This document shows, in pieces, positions 26,518 through 34,370 of a stretch of DNA of 47,667 nucleotides. Within the stretch, counting starts at the first letter, position 1; the number at the start of each line of letters is the position of its first letter. Below the pieces are notes generated by a model. That model was not told the DNA's origin. It did no database searches and saw nothing but the letters and a program-made list of their open reading frames with translations. Where the stretch lies: contig NZ_PCPA01000025.1 in assembly GCF_002979515.1 (NCBI RefSeq), forward strand, positions 1 through 47,667, in the 5' to 3' direction. The stretch is from Microbacterium sp. MYb54 (lineage in GTDB: Bacteria; Actinomycetota; Actinomycetes; Actinomycetales; Microbacteriaceae). The translations under genes and the position numbers were made by a program.

Positions 26518-27294
26518 TCAGACGTTCATGTCGACGGGCGGTTCCATCACGATGCCCTGCGCCTCGAACGCGCGACGGCGCTCTTCGATGCGGCGGTGCA
26601 GCTCGACCTGTGCGGCGTCGACGAACTGCGGGTCGAGGTCGACCGTCGGCGGGTTCGGGTCGCCGTGGTTCGCGGCGATGTACGCATCGAGCTCGGGGCC
26701 GCTGGTCCACGAGGTGATGAGCGCGTAGCGGGGTGCCGTGCCGCGGTGCCAGACCGCGTGCCAGAAGCGCTGGGTGTCGACGATGATGCGGGAGCCCGCG
26801 CGCAGCGGCAGGCGGATCTCGGTCGCCGGGTCGAAGCGGTCGGCGCGCAGGATCAGCATCGACTCGGTGTCGTCGGAGAGGTTGAAGAACCCACGGACCA
26901 CCCAGCCGGTGCCCTCTTCGTTGAGGCGGTTGTTGTCATCCTGATGCAGGTTGTAGATGGCGTCGGCGTATTCGTTCGCCTGCAGCTCGATCACGCGGCA
27001 GCGTCCGATGCCGGCACCCGGCTCTTGCGCCCGACGCTGGAGCGTGGGGGCGATGGCGACCTGCGACTCGACCCAGATGCCGTCCTTGTCGGCGCGCGGC
27101 GGGGTGTGGTTCCAGAAGCCGTTGCAGTCGACGTCGCCTGCGTAGCTGGTGAGCGGGGCGAAGCGCGTGATGCCGGAGGAGCGCCAGCCGACGTACTCCA
27201 GGTCGTGCCACTCGGCGGGGTCGGCGGGCGAGGTGTGATCGTCGAGGACGACGTAGCCCGTCTCGGCCAGTGCCTCGGAGGTGATGAAGCCCAT
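26518..27294 (-). CDS. Putative 2-oxoglutarate/Fe(II)-type oxygenase-like protein
   Basis: This 258-residue soluble protein has an apparent double-stranded beta-helix metal site: His117-x-Asp119 in NLHQDDNNRL, a distal His179 (or His183) in RFWHAVWHRG, and Arg189 in PRYALITSW, ten residues after His179, where 2-oxoglutarate enzymes place the co-substrate-binding Arg. Between them lie beta-strand patterns such as VVRGFFNLSDDTESMLIL and RAGSRIIVDTQ. The start is chosen for a GGAAGGG site 8 nt upstream; an in-frame ATG lies seven codons earlier. I do not recognise a named family. It is divergent from a MetE-like gene with a shared palindromic upstream region. Substrate is unknown. Confidence 0.6.
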   Translation of the reverse strand: MGFITSEALAETGYVVLDDHTSPADPAEWHDLEYVGWRSSGITRFAPLTSYAGDVDCNGFWNHTPPRADKDGIWVESQVAIAPTLQRRAQEPGAGIGRCRVIELQANEYADAIYNLHQDDNNRLNEEGTGWVVRGFFNLSDDTESMLILRADRFDPATEIRLPLRAGSRIIVDTQRFWHAVWHRGTAPRYALITSWTSGPELDAYIAANHGDPNPPTVDLDPQFVDAAQVELHRRIEERRRAFEAQGIVMEPPVDMNV

Positions 27295-27335
27295 GATGAA
27301 TACCCTTCCCGTCATCGCTGCCCCCACAGGCGGCG

Positions 27336-27356
27336 GGTTATTAGGCCATCCTAACC
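27336..27356. promoter_or_regulatory. Palindromic candidate operator, possibly DtxR/IdeR-like
   Basis: The site runs GGTTATTAGG, C, CATCCTAACC, with outer GGTTA/TAACC arms and an inner TTAGG-N4-CCTAA. It lies in the 132-nt region shared by the oxygenase-like and MetE-like genes. TTAGG/CCTAA elements recall iron-dependent DtxR boxes, but the spacing differs from the 19-bp consensus. Confidence 0.35.
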
Positions 27357-27414
27357 GGGATGCGCCTCCCATGGCGGAGGGCCGACCGGGGAAAAGGGCG
27401 GTGGGGAGCGCCGA

Positions 27415-27420
27415 TATTCT
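27415..27420 (+). promoter_or_regulatory. Putative -10 (TATTCT) of the MetE-like gene
   Basis: TATTCT ends 6 nt before the ATG, indicating a leaderless or near-leaderless message. Confidence 0.45.
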
Positions 27421-27426
27421 GGGGAT

Positions 27427-28473
27427 ATGACTCAGCCGCAGGGTGCCCTCCTCGTGGGCAGCGTGAACTACGACGACGCCGAGACCACGATCCGCACCGC
27501 CGCGGATCTGCTCGGCCCCCGACTCCGCCGCATCCCGGACGGAGAGGTGGGCAAGCGGTTCCACTGGATCATGTTCCAGCCCGACGTGATCGGCCAGGCC
27601 GAGGGCATCGAGCGCGTCGGCGACGAGCCCATCCCGTTCCCCGCCGGCATCGACGCCAGAGGACTGCGGCTCGCTCAAGGAGTGGATGCCGCGAGCATCG
27701 AGCTGCCTCCGCTCGGCTACGCCGCAGCCGCGATCGAGTCGTACGCCGTGTTCACGCGTCTCCGTGCAGAGGGTGCTGTTCCGGCCGGCATCCGGTTCCA
27801 GGTGTCGCTGCCGACGCCGCTCGCCGTGATCTCCTCGTTCTTCCACGGCGATGATCGGGCCGAGATCGAGCCCGTCTACACCGCTGCGATCCTGCGCGAC
27901 CTCGACGAGATCCTGGCCGCCATCCCGCATGAAGACCTCTCGGTGCAGTGGGACGTCGCCAGCGAGATGGGCATCATCGAGCGCGCGGTCGGCTACGGAG
28001 CGGTCATGGAGGCGTGGTGGCCCGGTGACCCGTTCGACGGTCTCGTCGCGCGCCTGGCTGCGCTCGTCGATGCGGTGCCCGCTGACGCCGAGGTGGGCGT
28101 GCACCTCTGCTACGGCGACGCGGGGGAGAAGCACTTCTTCGAGCCGAGGGATGCCACGAACCTCGTGCGCTACGCGAACGCCGTCGTGGCGGCATCCGCC
28201 CGCCCGCTCACCTGGCTGCACCTGCCGGTGCCGATCGACCACGACGACGAGGCGTACTTCGCCCCGCTCGCAGACCTCACCCCGGTCGACGAGCTCTACC
28301 TGGGACTCGTGCACCGGGAGGACGGCGCGGAAGGGGCAGCTCGCCGCATCGCCGCCGCCGCTCCGTTCGCGACGGAGTTCGGCGTCGCGACCGAGTGCGG
28401 CATCGGCCGTGCGCCCGCCGGATCGACCGAGGGCATTCTGCGCACGCACGCCGAGGTCGCCACCGCCTGGTGA
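27427..28473 (+). CDS. MetE/UROD-like TIM-barrel protein with conserved zinc-site motifs
   Basis: This 348-residue protein resembles the C-terminal (catalytic) barrel of cobalamin-independent methionine synthase. Seen: the N-terminal GALLVGSVNYDDAETTIRTA and RRIPDGEVGKR, substrate-type FQVSLPTPLAVI, and the metal-site motifs H226-x-C228 in VGVHLCYGD and Cys324 in VATECGIGR, which correspond to the H-x-C...C zinc ligands of MetE and MesD. There is no N-terminal MetE domain. A methyl or alkyl transfer to a thiol is plausible, but the substrate is unknown. It is divergent from an oxygenase-like gene and directly upstream of tRNA-Ser. It is only distantly similar to MesD at 33275. Confidence 0.65.
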   Translation: MTQPQGALLVGSVNYDDAETTIRTAADLLGPRLRRIPDGEVGKRFHWIMFQPDVIGQAEGIERVGDEPIPFPAGIDARGLRLAQGVDAASIELPPLGYAAAAIESYAVFTRLRAEGAVPAGIRFQVSLPTPLAVISSFFHGDDRAEIEPVYTAAILRDLDEILAAIPHEDLSVQWDVASEMGIIERAVGYGAVMEAWWPGDPFDGLVARLAALVDAVPADAEVGVHLCYGDAGEKHFFEPRDATNLVRYANAVVAASARPLTWLHLPVPIDHDDEAYFAPLADLTPVDELYLGLVHREDGAEGAARRIAAAAPFATEFGVATECGIGRAPAGSTEGILRTHAEVATAW

Positions 28474-28524
28474 CGAGCAGCTCTCGATTCGCGTGCAGGC
28501 CCCGCGTCGCGTAAGCTATTCCGC

Positions 28525-28615
28525 GGTGACGTGTCCGAGCGGCCGAAGGTGCAACTCTCGAAAAGTTGTGTAGGGTAACCCCCTACCGTGGGTTCAAATC
28601 CCACCGTCACCGCCA
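28525..28615 (+). tRNA. tRNA-Ser (anticodon CGA)
   Basis: The acceptor stem GGTGACG pairs with CGTCACC, discriminator G, and an encoded CCA ends the gene. The anticodon stem CAACT/AGTTG frames the loop CTCGAAA, giving anticodon CGA for UCG codons. A long variable arm (TGTAGGGTAACCCCCTACC region) and the T-arm GTGGGTTCAAATCCCAC confirm a class II serine tRNA. A terminator follows at once. The accessory FRG/nuclease genes lie directly downstream. Confidence 0.95.
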
Positions 28616-28619
28616 TGGA

Positions 28620-28642
28620 AACCCCCTCCGAGTGAGGGGGTT
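28620..28642 (+). terminator. Terminator of tRNA-Ser
   Basis: AACCCCCTC and GAGGGGGTT form a 9-bp stem with a 5-nt loop followed by TTCTTCC. Confidence 0.85.
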
Positions 28643-28718
28643 CTTCCGTATCCGATGTGGGGTCTCAAAGGAAGCGTCGGCGGTTGTCGACGCTCGGCCG
28701 CCTCGATGAGATGATGCG

Positions 28719-30377
28719 ATGGTGACCGATGCCACGCCTCATATTCGCGCACTGCTCAGACGAAACATCGGTGCGGGTGCGATTCTCGACGTAGCCTCGC
28801 GCCTGCGCGAGGACCTGGCAGCGACAAATGTCCTTTCTGCGATGGGCCTCGCTGTCGGGACCGGCGCTCCGCCGGAAGTCCGCGCCGCCTTGGCCGAACA
28901 GCTCAGGCGAGTGCTTGCAAGCGCGGTGCTCGATGCTGAACACTTGACGTGGATACTCGCCGCGTCATCCATCCCGGCTGCAGAGGCTCAAGCGATCGCG
29001 AAGACGCTTGCGGCGCTCCGATTGAATGTCCTTGATGGATCCCCGGAGCCGTATGGTCTTCCCCCGGACGTATGGGTGACGATCACCGGACCGGATGTCC
29101 TCGTCGACCTCCTATTCCAGCCGCTCAACGTGTTCGCCACGTTCGTCCGCGCCGTATTCACGACCTGGCAGGGTGCTCTGGACGCGGGTGCACGGACCTA
29201 CTGGGAGAACAAGCTCCCGGATGAAGCGACGACCTCCATCGAGCTCTTCATCCTTCGCGCATGGGGAGTGCCCATCGCCCCTTTCGCTGCGCTCGAGACC
29301 GCCGAGGGGGCAGCTAAAAGGGTGATCGAAGGCCTCGACCTCGAGCCCGTCGATTCTGTCGACGATCTACCTTGGGAGCGCAATCCCGACCCGTTCGTCA
29401 ATCAGAGCGCGTTCGTGTCGGTTCCTGCACGGGAGGCGGGCGGGCTCGCCGACCGCTTCTACGGTCATGTGTTCAGCAACGACTTCTGGGAGGCGGTCGA
29501 GGCCCCATACCGGCCTCGAAGGCGTATGGAGCCACTCCCTCCGTACGGCGTGCTGTCTGTCCCGTTTCGCGAGATTCCTCGGTTGTATGCGTCTTCGGCG
29601 GACGAACTCCTTGCAATGTGCTCGAGTATTGCTCGCCACGTTTCGAAGCAGGGAACCGGGGTCAACAGGATCCTGTTCCGCGGACAAACGCGCGAGTACA
29701 CGCTGCCGCGTGACAAGACGACGTTGAAAGCGCTATACGGCCGTGACGATGTGATCGAACCGTCCTTGGTGCCCAGCGCTTCCCGCCGCCCCCCTTCGAG
29801 TGCAACGCAGATGGCCTTCGCGTCTGTTCTCGAACTCGCGTCAGTTTCTCCCGCAGTGCAGCAGGCGACCTGGCGCTCGATTCTCGGGGACAGGCAGAAG
29901 GTTGCCTTCGCACAGCACTACGGACTCGCGACCGACGCGCTCGACCTCACGGAAGACGTGAAGGTTGCGCTGTGGTTCGCACTGACTCGACTCGACGCCG
30001 CCACCGAAAACGACTTCGTTGCGTCTCCCGTCGACGAGGACAACGTGAGTGTGCTCTACCTGTTCCGAGTCGGCGAGTTCGACGCACGCGCGATCGACGT
30101 CGTCGATTCGCCGAGTTCGCGCCCCGCACTGCAACGGGGGTGGGTGAGCTCCGGTTCGTGGGGGTGGCGGGCGAACCGCGCTGCGACGCGCCTCGAAGCG
30201 GCCATCTACTTTCCCGGGAGCGTTCGCAACGCCTTGGCGCTCCCCGCCACAACCGAACTGTTCCGTCCCCCGACCGACGAGCCAGTCACCCGAATCGCCC
30301 AGGAACTCCTCGAGAGATTGCCGGAAAGCGTCGTCGGAGCGGAGCTGGCCCGCGCCCTCTACTCGATCGTCACATGA
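28719..30377 (+). CDS. FRG domain-containing protein
   Basis: This 552-residue protein has an FRG domain in its C-terminal half (about 310-520). The name-giving motif is ILFRGQTREYTL near residue 316, followed by the second conserved block FAQHYGLATDALDLTEDVKVAL near 397, which matches the usual QHYGLPTRLLDWT pattern. The N-terminal 300 residues are helical, have no recognised domain, and include the aromatic-rich GLADRFYGHVFSNDFWEAVE. FRG proteins are of unknown biochemistry and are common in mobile and phage-defence loci. The base composition looks less GC-rich than the flanks, and the gene sits just after a tRNA, consistent with acquisition. The start (ATG; a GTG follows at once) has no strong ribosome-binding site. 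Confidence 0.75.
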   Translation: MVTDATPHIRALLRRNIGAGAILDVASRLREDLAATNVLSAMGLAVGTGAPPEVRAALAEQLRRVLASAVLDAEHLTWILAASSIPAAEAQAIAKTLAALRLNVLDGSPEPYGLPPDVWVTITGPDVLVDLLFQPLNVFATFVRAVFTTWQGALDAGARTYWENKLPDEATTSIELFILRAWGVPIAPFAALETAEGAAKRVIEGLDLEPVDSVDDLPWERNPDPFVNQSAFVSVPAREAGGLADRFYGHVFSNDFWEAVEAPYRPRRRMEPLPPYGVLSVPFREIPRLYASSADELLAMCSSIARHVSKQGTGVNRILFRGQTREYTLPRDKTTLKALYGRDDVIEPSLVPSASRRPPSSATQMAFASVLELASVSPAVQQATWRSILGDRQKVAFAQHYGLATDALDLTEDVKVALWFALTRLDAATENDFVASPVDEDNVSVLYLFRVGEFDARAIDVVDSPSSRPALQRGWVSSGSWGWRANRAATRLEAAIYFPGSVRNALALPATTELFRPPTDEPVTRIAQELLERLPESVVGAELARALYSIVT

Positions 30378-30429
30378 CTTCGTCCCCCGGCTCCGCCCCG
30401 CGAGGCTTGTACTGAAGAAGGAGTTACCG

Positions 30430-31164
30430 ATGGTCATGGCCGTGTCGCATGAGAATTTGATCAACCGCTCGCTGGCGGGCCTGTTCCTTCCATTCAGGCC
30501 TAAGCTCACTCGCTGTGCGGCTCAGCTGCTCGGGTTCCCGCAGCGCATCGGCGCGAAGGTGCTGGACAACGTGTCGTTCAACGGGTTCGGCCCGGACGTC
30601 GTGCTCCTCGAGGAGGGCACCTCGGAGATCCTGGTCGTCATCGAGACGAAGCTGCATGCGGCCGCGCAGGCGACCACTCTGGTCACAGTGCAGAACACCC
30701 CGCCACGCCTTGGCGACGAGCGGGCGACAGCGGTTCATGATGCCGTGAAGGACCCCGCGTACCGGGTCGTCGGCGGAAAGGCCAATGCCCAGGGCATCAA
30801 GCCCGAGGGTGTCTGGCAGATCGACGCGTATTACGGCTGGAAGTGGTGGGACAACGACTTGCCACAGTTGAGTCTGGCTTCTGACGCGCAGTTCATCTAC
30901 TTGACGCTCGAGGGCGGCGAAGCGGCCGGAATGTATCGCGGCGCCGCGTCCGCCGCGCACTGGTGTGCGATGAGCCTCGTCGCCCTGGTCTTCGGCCTCA
31001 ACCGAGAGCTCCGCCGCGAGCAGGAAGACGGCTTCGTGCCGGATGAGTCCGGCGTCTTCACTCAGGACGAGAAGGATGCGATCGCCGTCCTGACTTTCCT
31101 GGTCTATACCCACGAGGGCGGTGAGTGCGCGAGTCCTCGCGACTGGGTGGATGCGTTGGAATGA
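30430..31164 (+). CDS. PD-(D/E)XK nuclease-like protein
   Basis: This 244-residue protein shows a textbook PD-(D/E)XK core: Pro55-Asp56 in GFGPDVVLL and Glu72-x-Lys74 in VVIETKLHA, 15 residues apart, with hydrophobic strands around them. A further conserved-looking QIDAYYGWKWWD lies near residue 134. These folds are metal-dependent DNA or RNA nucleases, as in restriction enzymes and defence effectors. No methyltransferase gene is nearby. An AAGGAG site 6 nt before the ATG marks the start. It follows the FRG gene by 52 nt on the same strand, so the two are probably one operon, and the pair is a candidate defence module. Confidence 0.65.
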   Translation: MVMAVSHENLINRSLAGLFLPFRPKLTRCAAQLLGFPQRIGAKVLDNVSFNGFGPDVVLLEEGTSEILVVIETKLHAAAQATTLVTVQNTPPRLGDERATAVHDAVKDPAYRVVGGKANAQGIKPEGVWQIDAYYGWKWWDNDLPQLSLASDAQFIYLTLEGGEAAGMYRGAASAAHWCAMSLVALVFGLNRELRREQEDGFVPDESGVFTQDEKDAIAVLTFLVYTHEGGECASPRDWVDALE

Positions 31165-31187
31165 TCTGATGGTCGGTGTGAGCGACA

Positions 31188-32129
31188 TCAGCCGAGCAGT
31201 TCCACCCCGAAACCCGAGACGACAGTGCGCAGTTCGGCGAGGTAGCGCTGCGCCTGCTCGGTGAGCGGGATCGCCGCGTGACCGATCCAGCCGATCTCGA
31301 TGCGCTCGTCGACGTCGAGCGGGATGGCGACGATCTCGGGATCGAGGTCATCGCTGATGATGCCTGTCGAGATGGTGTAGCCGTCGAGTCCGATCATCAG
31401 GTTGAAGATGGTCGCGCGGTCGGAGACGCGGATGTCGCGCGAAGTCGAGAGGGTGGAGAGGATCTCCTCGGCGAAGTAGAAGGAGTTGTTCGCGCCCTGG
31501 TCGAAGGTGAGTCTGGGCACATCGGCGAGATCGGCGAGGGTCACGCGATCTCGAGTGGCGAGGGGGTTCTTGCGGGAGATGAAGATGTGCGGTTCCGCGA
31601 CGAAGAGCGGGTGGAACGCGAGCCCGGAGTCGCGGAGCAGCTTGTCGATGACGTTCCCGTTGAAGTCGTTCCGGTAGAGGATGCCGAGCTCGCTGCGGAG
31701 GGTGCGGACGTCTTCGATGATGTCCCACGTGCGCGTCTCACGAAGGGAGAACTCATACTGCTCGGCCGAGGTCGCCTTCACCATCCGCACCAGTGCGTCG
31801 ACAGCGAATGAGTAGTGCTGCGTCGACACCCCGAGCAGGCGTCGCGAGGGCGGTCGGCCGAGGTATCGCTGTTCGAGGAGTGCCACCTGCTCGACGACCT
31901 GCCTGGCGTACCCGAGGAACTCCACACCGTCGGTGGTGAGGGTCACGCCGCGAGCGGAACGGAGGAGGAGCACGCGCCCGACCCGGCTCTCGAGGTCTTT
32001 CATCGCCGCCGACATCGTGGGCTGGGCGACGTAGAGCAGATCGGCGGCGGCACTGATCGATCCTTCCGCGGCGACCTCGATGTAGTAGGTGAGCTGCTGC
32101 AGGGTGATGCCGCTCGAGCGCTTGGCCAT
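31188..32129 (-). CDS. LysR-family transcriptional regulator
   Basis: This 313-residue LysR protein has an N-terminal winged HTH at about 9-68 (LQQLTYYIEVAAEGSISAAA, then AQPTMSAAMKDLESRVG) and a two-lobed effector domain (for example ELGILYRNDFNGNVIDKLL and HIFISRKNPLATRDRV). It is divergent from mesX-mesD and almost certainly regulates them, perhaps in response to homocysteine or a sulfur signal in the manner of MetR/CysB; the ligand is not visible. A TAGTCT hexamer 6 nt before the ATG suggests a leaderless message, and a palindrome overlaps it. Confidence 0.92.
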   Translation of the reverse strand: MAKRSSGITLQQLTYYIEVAAEGSISAAADLLYVAQPTMSAAMKDLESRVGRVLLLRSARGVTLTTDGVEFLGYARQVVEQVALLEQRYLGRPPSRRLLGVSTQHYSFAVDALVRMVKATSAEQYEFSLRETRTWDIIEDVRTLRSELGILYRNDFNGNVIDKLLRDSGLAFHPLFVAEPHIFISRKNPLATRDRVTLADLADVPRLTFDQGANNSFYFAEEILSTLSTSRDIRVSDRATIFNLMIGLDGYTISTGIISDDLDPEIVAIPLDVDERIEIGWIGHAAIPLTEQAQRYLAELRTVVSGFGVELLG

Positions 32130-32135
32130 AGCCTC

Positions 32136-32141
32136 AGACTA
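32136..32141 (-). promoter_or_regulatory. Putative -10 (TAGTCT) of the LysR gene
   Basis: The minus-strand TAGTCT ends 6 nt before the LysR ATG and overlaps the palindrome at 32138-32155, which would allow autorepression. Confidence 0.45.
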
Positions 32142-32155
32142 TGTCATGGCATAGT
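32138..32155. promoter_or_regulatory. LysR-type operator palindrome
   Basis: ACTATG-N6-CATAGT is a perfect inverted repeat with T-N11-A-like symmetry in the region between the LysR gene and mesX. Confidence 0.6.
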
Positions 32156-32252
32156 CGCGGCGCATTACTCGATAGGGCCGTTCGCACCGCACCATGGAGG
32201 TATCCCCTTCGCGAGGCCGAGCCCGGCCGATCAGCTCACCGATTGGCACCTC

Positions 32253-33254
32253 ATGGCACACGACTTCACGTTCCGCATCACGACGACCCGCTTCGACGAG
32301 GACTACTCGCCGTCGGAAAACTCCCGGATCACCACCAACTTCGCCAACCTGGCGCGGGGCGAGCACCGTCAGCAGAATCTCCGCAACGCCCTGACGATGA
32401 TCGACCGTCGGTTCAACGATCTGGCGCGCTGGGACAACCCGAACGGGGATCGCTACACCGTCGAACTCGAGATCGTCTCGGTCGCGGTGCAGTTCGCCGC
32501 AGAAGGCGAGGACCAGGAGTTCCCGCTGCTCGAGGTCCTGGACATCCAGATCGTCGATCGTCTCACCGGAAAGCGCAGTCACGGGATCGTGGGGAACAAC
32601 TTCTCGTCCTACGTGCGCGATTTCGACTTCAGCGTGCGGCTGCCTGCTGCCGCGGAAGCAGCGGGCCGGTTCACCGTTCCGGCTGACTTCGGCGACCTGC
32701 ACGGCAAGCTCTTCCAGCACTTCCTCGACTCGGAGACCTATCGGGAGCGCTTCACCGTGTCGCCCGTGATCTGTATCAGCGTCTCGACGAGCAAGACGTA
32801 CCGTCGCACCGAGAACCACCACCCGATCCTCGGTGTCGAGTACGAGCAGAAGGATCCCTCGCTGACCGACGAGTACTTCGGCAAGATGGGGCTCTCGGTC
32901 CGGTACTTCATGCCACGCGGCAGTGTCGCCCCGCTGGCGTTCTACTTCCGTGGCGATCTGCTCAGCGACTACACGAACCTCCAGCTCATCGGCACGATCA
33001 GCACGATGGAGACGTTCCAGAAGATCTACCGACCGGAGATCTACAACGCGAACGCGGCCGCTGCGAGCGTCTACCAGCCGAGCCTCGAGGAACAGGATTA
33101 CTCGGTGACGAAGATCGCCTACGACCGCGACGAGCGCAGTCGGCTCGCGGCCGAACAGGGGAAGTATGCAGACGAGCACCTCATGAAGCCGCACGGCGAG
33201 CTGCTCGAGCAGTGGGCCGCCGGCTCCGCCGCCTCCCTGGTCTCCGTCGGATGA
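32253..33254 (+). CDS. mesX: MesX (DUF1852), partner of methionine synthase MesD
   Basis: This 333-residue protein matches the DUF1852 family: FTFRITTTRFDEDYSPSENS near the start, ITTNFANLARGEHR, NHHPILGVEYEQKDPSLTDE, FGKMGLSVRYFMPRGSVAPL and IYRPEIYNANAAAASVY. Published genetics on aerobic bacteria shows that MesD needs this protein and oxygen to make methionine without folate or cobalamin methyl donors. Its chemistry is unresolved. The ATG is chosen by family length; the upstream ribosome-binding site is weak. The stop codon TGA overlaps an ATG at 33251. LysR gene and operator lie upstream. No SAM-riboswitch pattern was recognised in the 97 nt before the start. Confidence 0.88.
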   Translation: MAHDFTFRITTTRFDEDYSPSENSRITTNFANLARGEHRQQNLRNALTMIDRRFNDLARWDNPNGDRYTVELEIVSVAVQFAAEGEDQEFPLLEVLDIQIVDRLTGKRSHGIVGNNFSSYVRDFDFSVRLPAAAEAAGRFTVPADFGDLHGKLFQHFLDSETYRERFTVSPVICISVSTSKTYRRTENHHPILGVEYEQKDPSLTDEYFGKMGLSVRYFMPRGSVAPLAFYFRGDLLSDYTNLQLIGTISTMETFQKIYRPEIYNANAAAASVYQPSLEEQDYSVTKIAYDRDERSRLAAEQGKYADEHLMKPHGELLEQWAAGSAASLVSVG

Positions 33255-33274
33255 CGAACGGAAGATCGCCGATC

Positions 33275-34312
33275 ATGAACACCCTTCTTCCCACGTCGAT
33301 CGTCGGCAGCCTGCCCAAGCCGTCCTGGCTGGCTTCGCCCGAGACCCTCTGGGCTCCGTGGAAACTGGAGGGTGATGACCTGGTCGAGGGCACCCAGGAT
33401 GCGCTGCGTCTCACCGTCGAGGAGCAGCGTCAGGCGGGCCTCGACATCATCAGCGACGGCGAGCAGACTCGCCAGCACTTCGTCACGACGTTCATCGAGC
33501 ATCTCTCCGGCGTCGATTTCGACCAGCGCGAGACCGTCCGGATTCGCGACCGGTACGACGCCAGCGTGCCGACTGTCGTCGGCGCCGTGAGCCGCGAGAA
33601 GCCCGTGTTCGTCGAAGACGCGAAGTTCCTCCGCCAGCAGACGGATCAGCCGATCAAGTGGGCCCTGCCCGGTCCGATGACGATGATCGACACGCTCTAC
33701 GACCGTCACTACAAGAGCCGCGAGAAGCTGGCCTGGGAGTTCGCGACGATCCTCAATCAGGAGGCGAAGGAGCTCGAGGCGGCCGGGGTGGACATCATCC
33801 AGTTCGACGAGCCGGCATTCAACGTGTTCTTCGACGACGTGCAGGACTGGGGCGTGGCGGTGCTCGAGAGGGCGGCCGAAGGATTGCGCGCGGAGACCGT
33901 GGTGCACATCTGTTATGGGTACGGGATCAAGGCGAACACCGACTGGAAGGCCACTCTCGGGTCGGAGTGGCGGCAGTACGAGAAGTCTTTCCCGCTGCTG
34001 CAGCAGTCGAGCATCGACACCATCTCGCTGGAGAGCCACCACTCGCACGTCCCGCTGGACCTCGTCGAGCTCATTCGAGGCAAGAAGGTCATGCTCGGAG
34101 CGATCGACGTCGCCAGCGACGTGATCGAGACCCCGGAGGAGGTCGCCGACACCCTCCGCAACGCGCTTCGTTTCGTCGACGCTGACAAGCTCATCCCGAG
34201 CACGAACTGCGGCCTGGCGCCGTTGGCACGTGACGTCGCACGCGGCAAGCTGCACGCGCTCAGCGCGGGCGCCGCGCTCCTCCGCGAGGAGCTGGCCGCG
34301 GCAACAGTCTGA
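33275..34312 (+). CDS. mesD: Core methionine synthase MesD (folate- and cobalamin-independent)
   Basis: This 345-residue protein is only the MetE C-terminal catalytic barrel. Zinc ligands align with MetE: His211-x-Cys213 in VVHICYGYG, Glu253 in ISLESHHSH and Cys312 in STNCGLAP. Asp178 lies in IIQFDEPAFNV, which binds homocysteine in MetE. The N-terminus LLPTSIVGSLPKPSWLA is typical of MesD. It makes methionine from homocysteine with a methyl group whose source depends on MesX and O2. An in-frame ATG at 33251 overlaps the mesX stop; the later ATG is preferred because it matches the family N-terminus and has GGAAGA upstream. Confidence 0.88.
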   Translation: MNTLLPTSIVGSLPKPSWLASPETLWAPWKLEGDDLVEGTQDALRLTVEEQRQAGLDIISDGEQTRQHFVTTFIEHLSGVDFDQRETVRIRDRYDASVPTVVGAVSREKPVFVEDAKFLRQQTDQPIKWALPGPMTMIDTLYDRHYKSREKLAWEFATILNQEAKELEAAGVDIIQFDEPAFNVFFDDVQDWGVAVLERAAEGLRAETVVHICYGYGIKANTDWKATLGSEWRQYEKSFPLLQQSSIDTISLESHHSHVPLDLVELIRGKKVMLGAIDVASDVIETPEEVADTLRNALRFVDADKLIPSTNCGLAPLARDVARGKLHALSAGAALLREELAAATV

Positions 34313-34370
34313 CTTTCTGCGGAGCTCGGGCGACCGAAGATTGCGCCAGGCATCCGTGGCCCACCCGTCG

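Noticed and set aside
30430..31164. Type II restriction-modification system
   Set aside because: The PD-(D/E)XK protein has no adjacent DNA methyltransferase in the window, so a stand-alone or FRG-partnered nuclease is the better description.
32156..32252. SAM riboswitch upstream of mesX
   Set aside because: No conserved SAM-I, SAM-II or SAM-IV core pairing could be recognised. A LysR operator explains regulation better.
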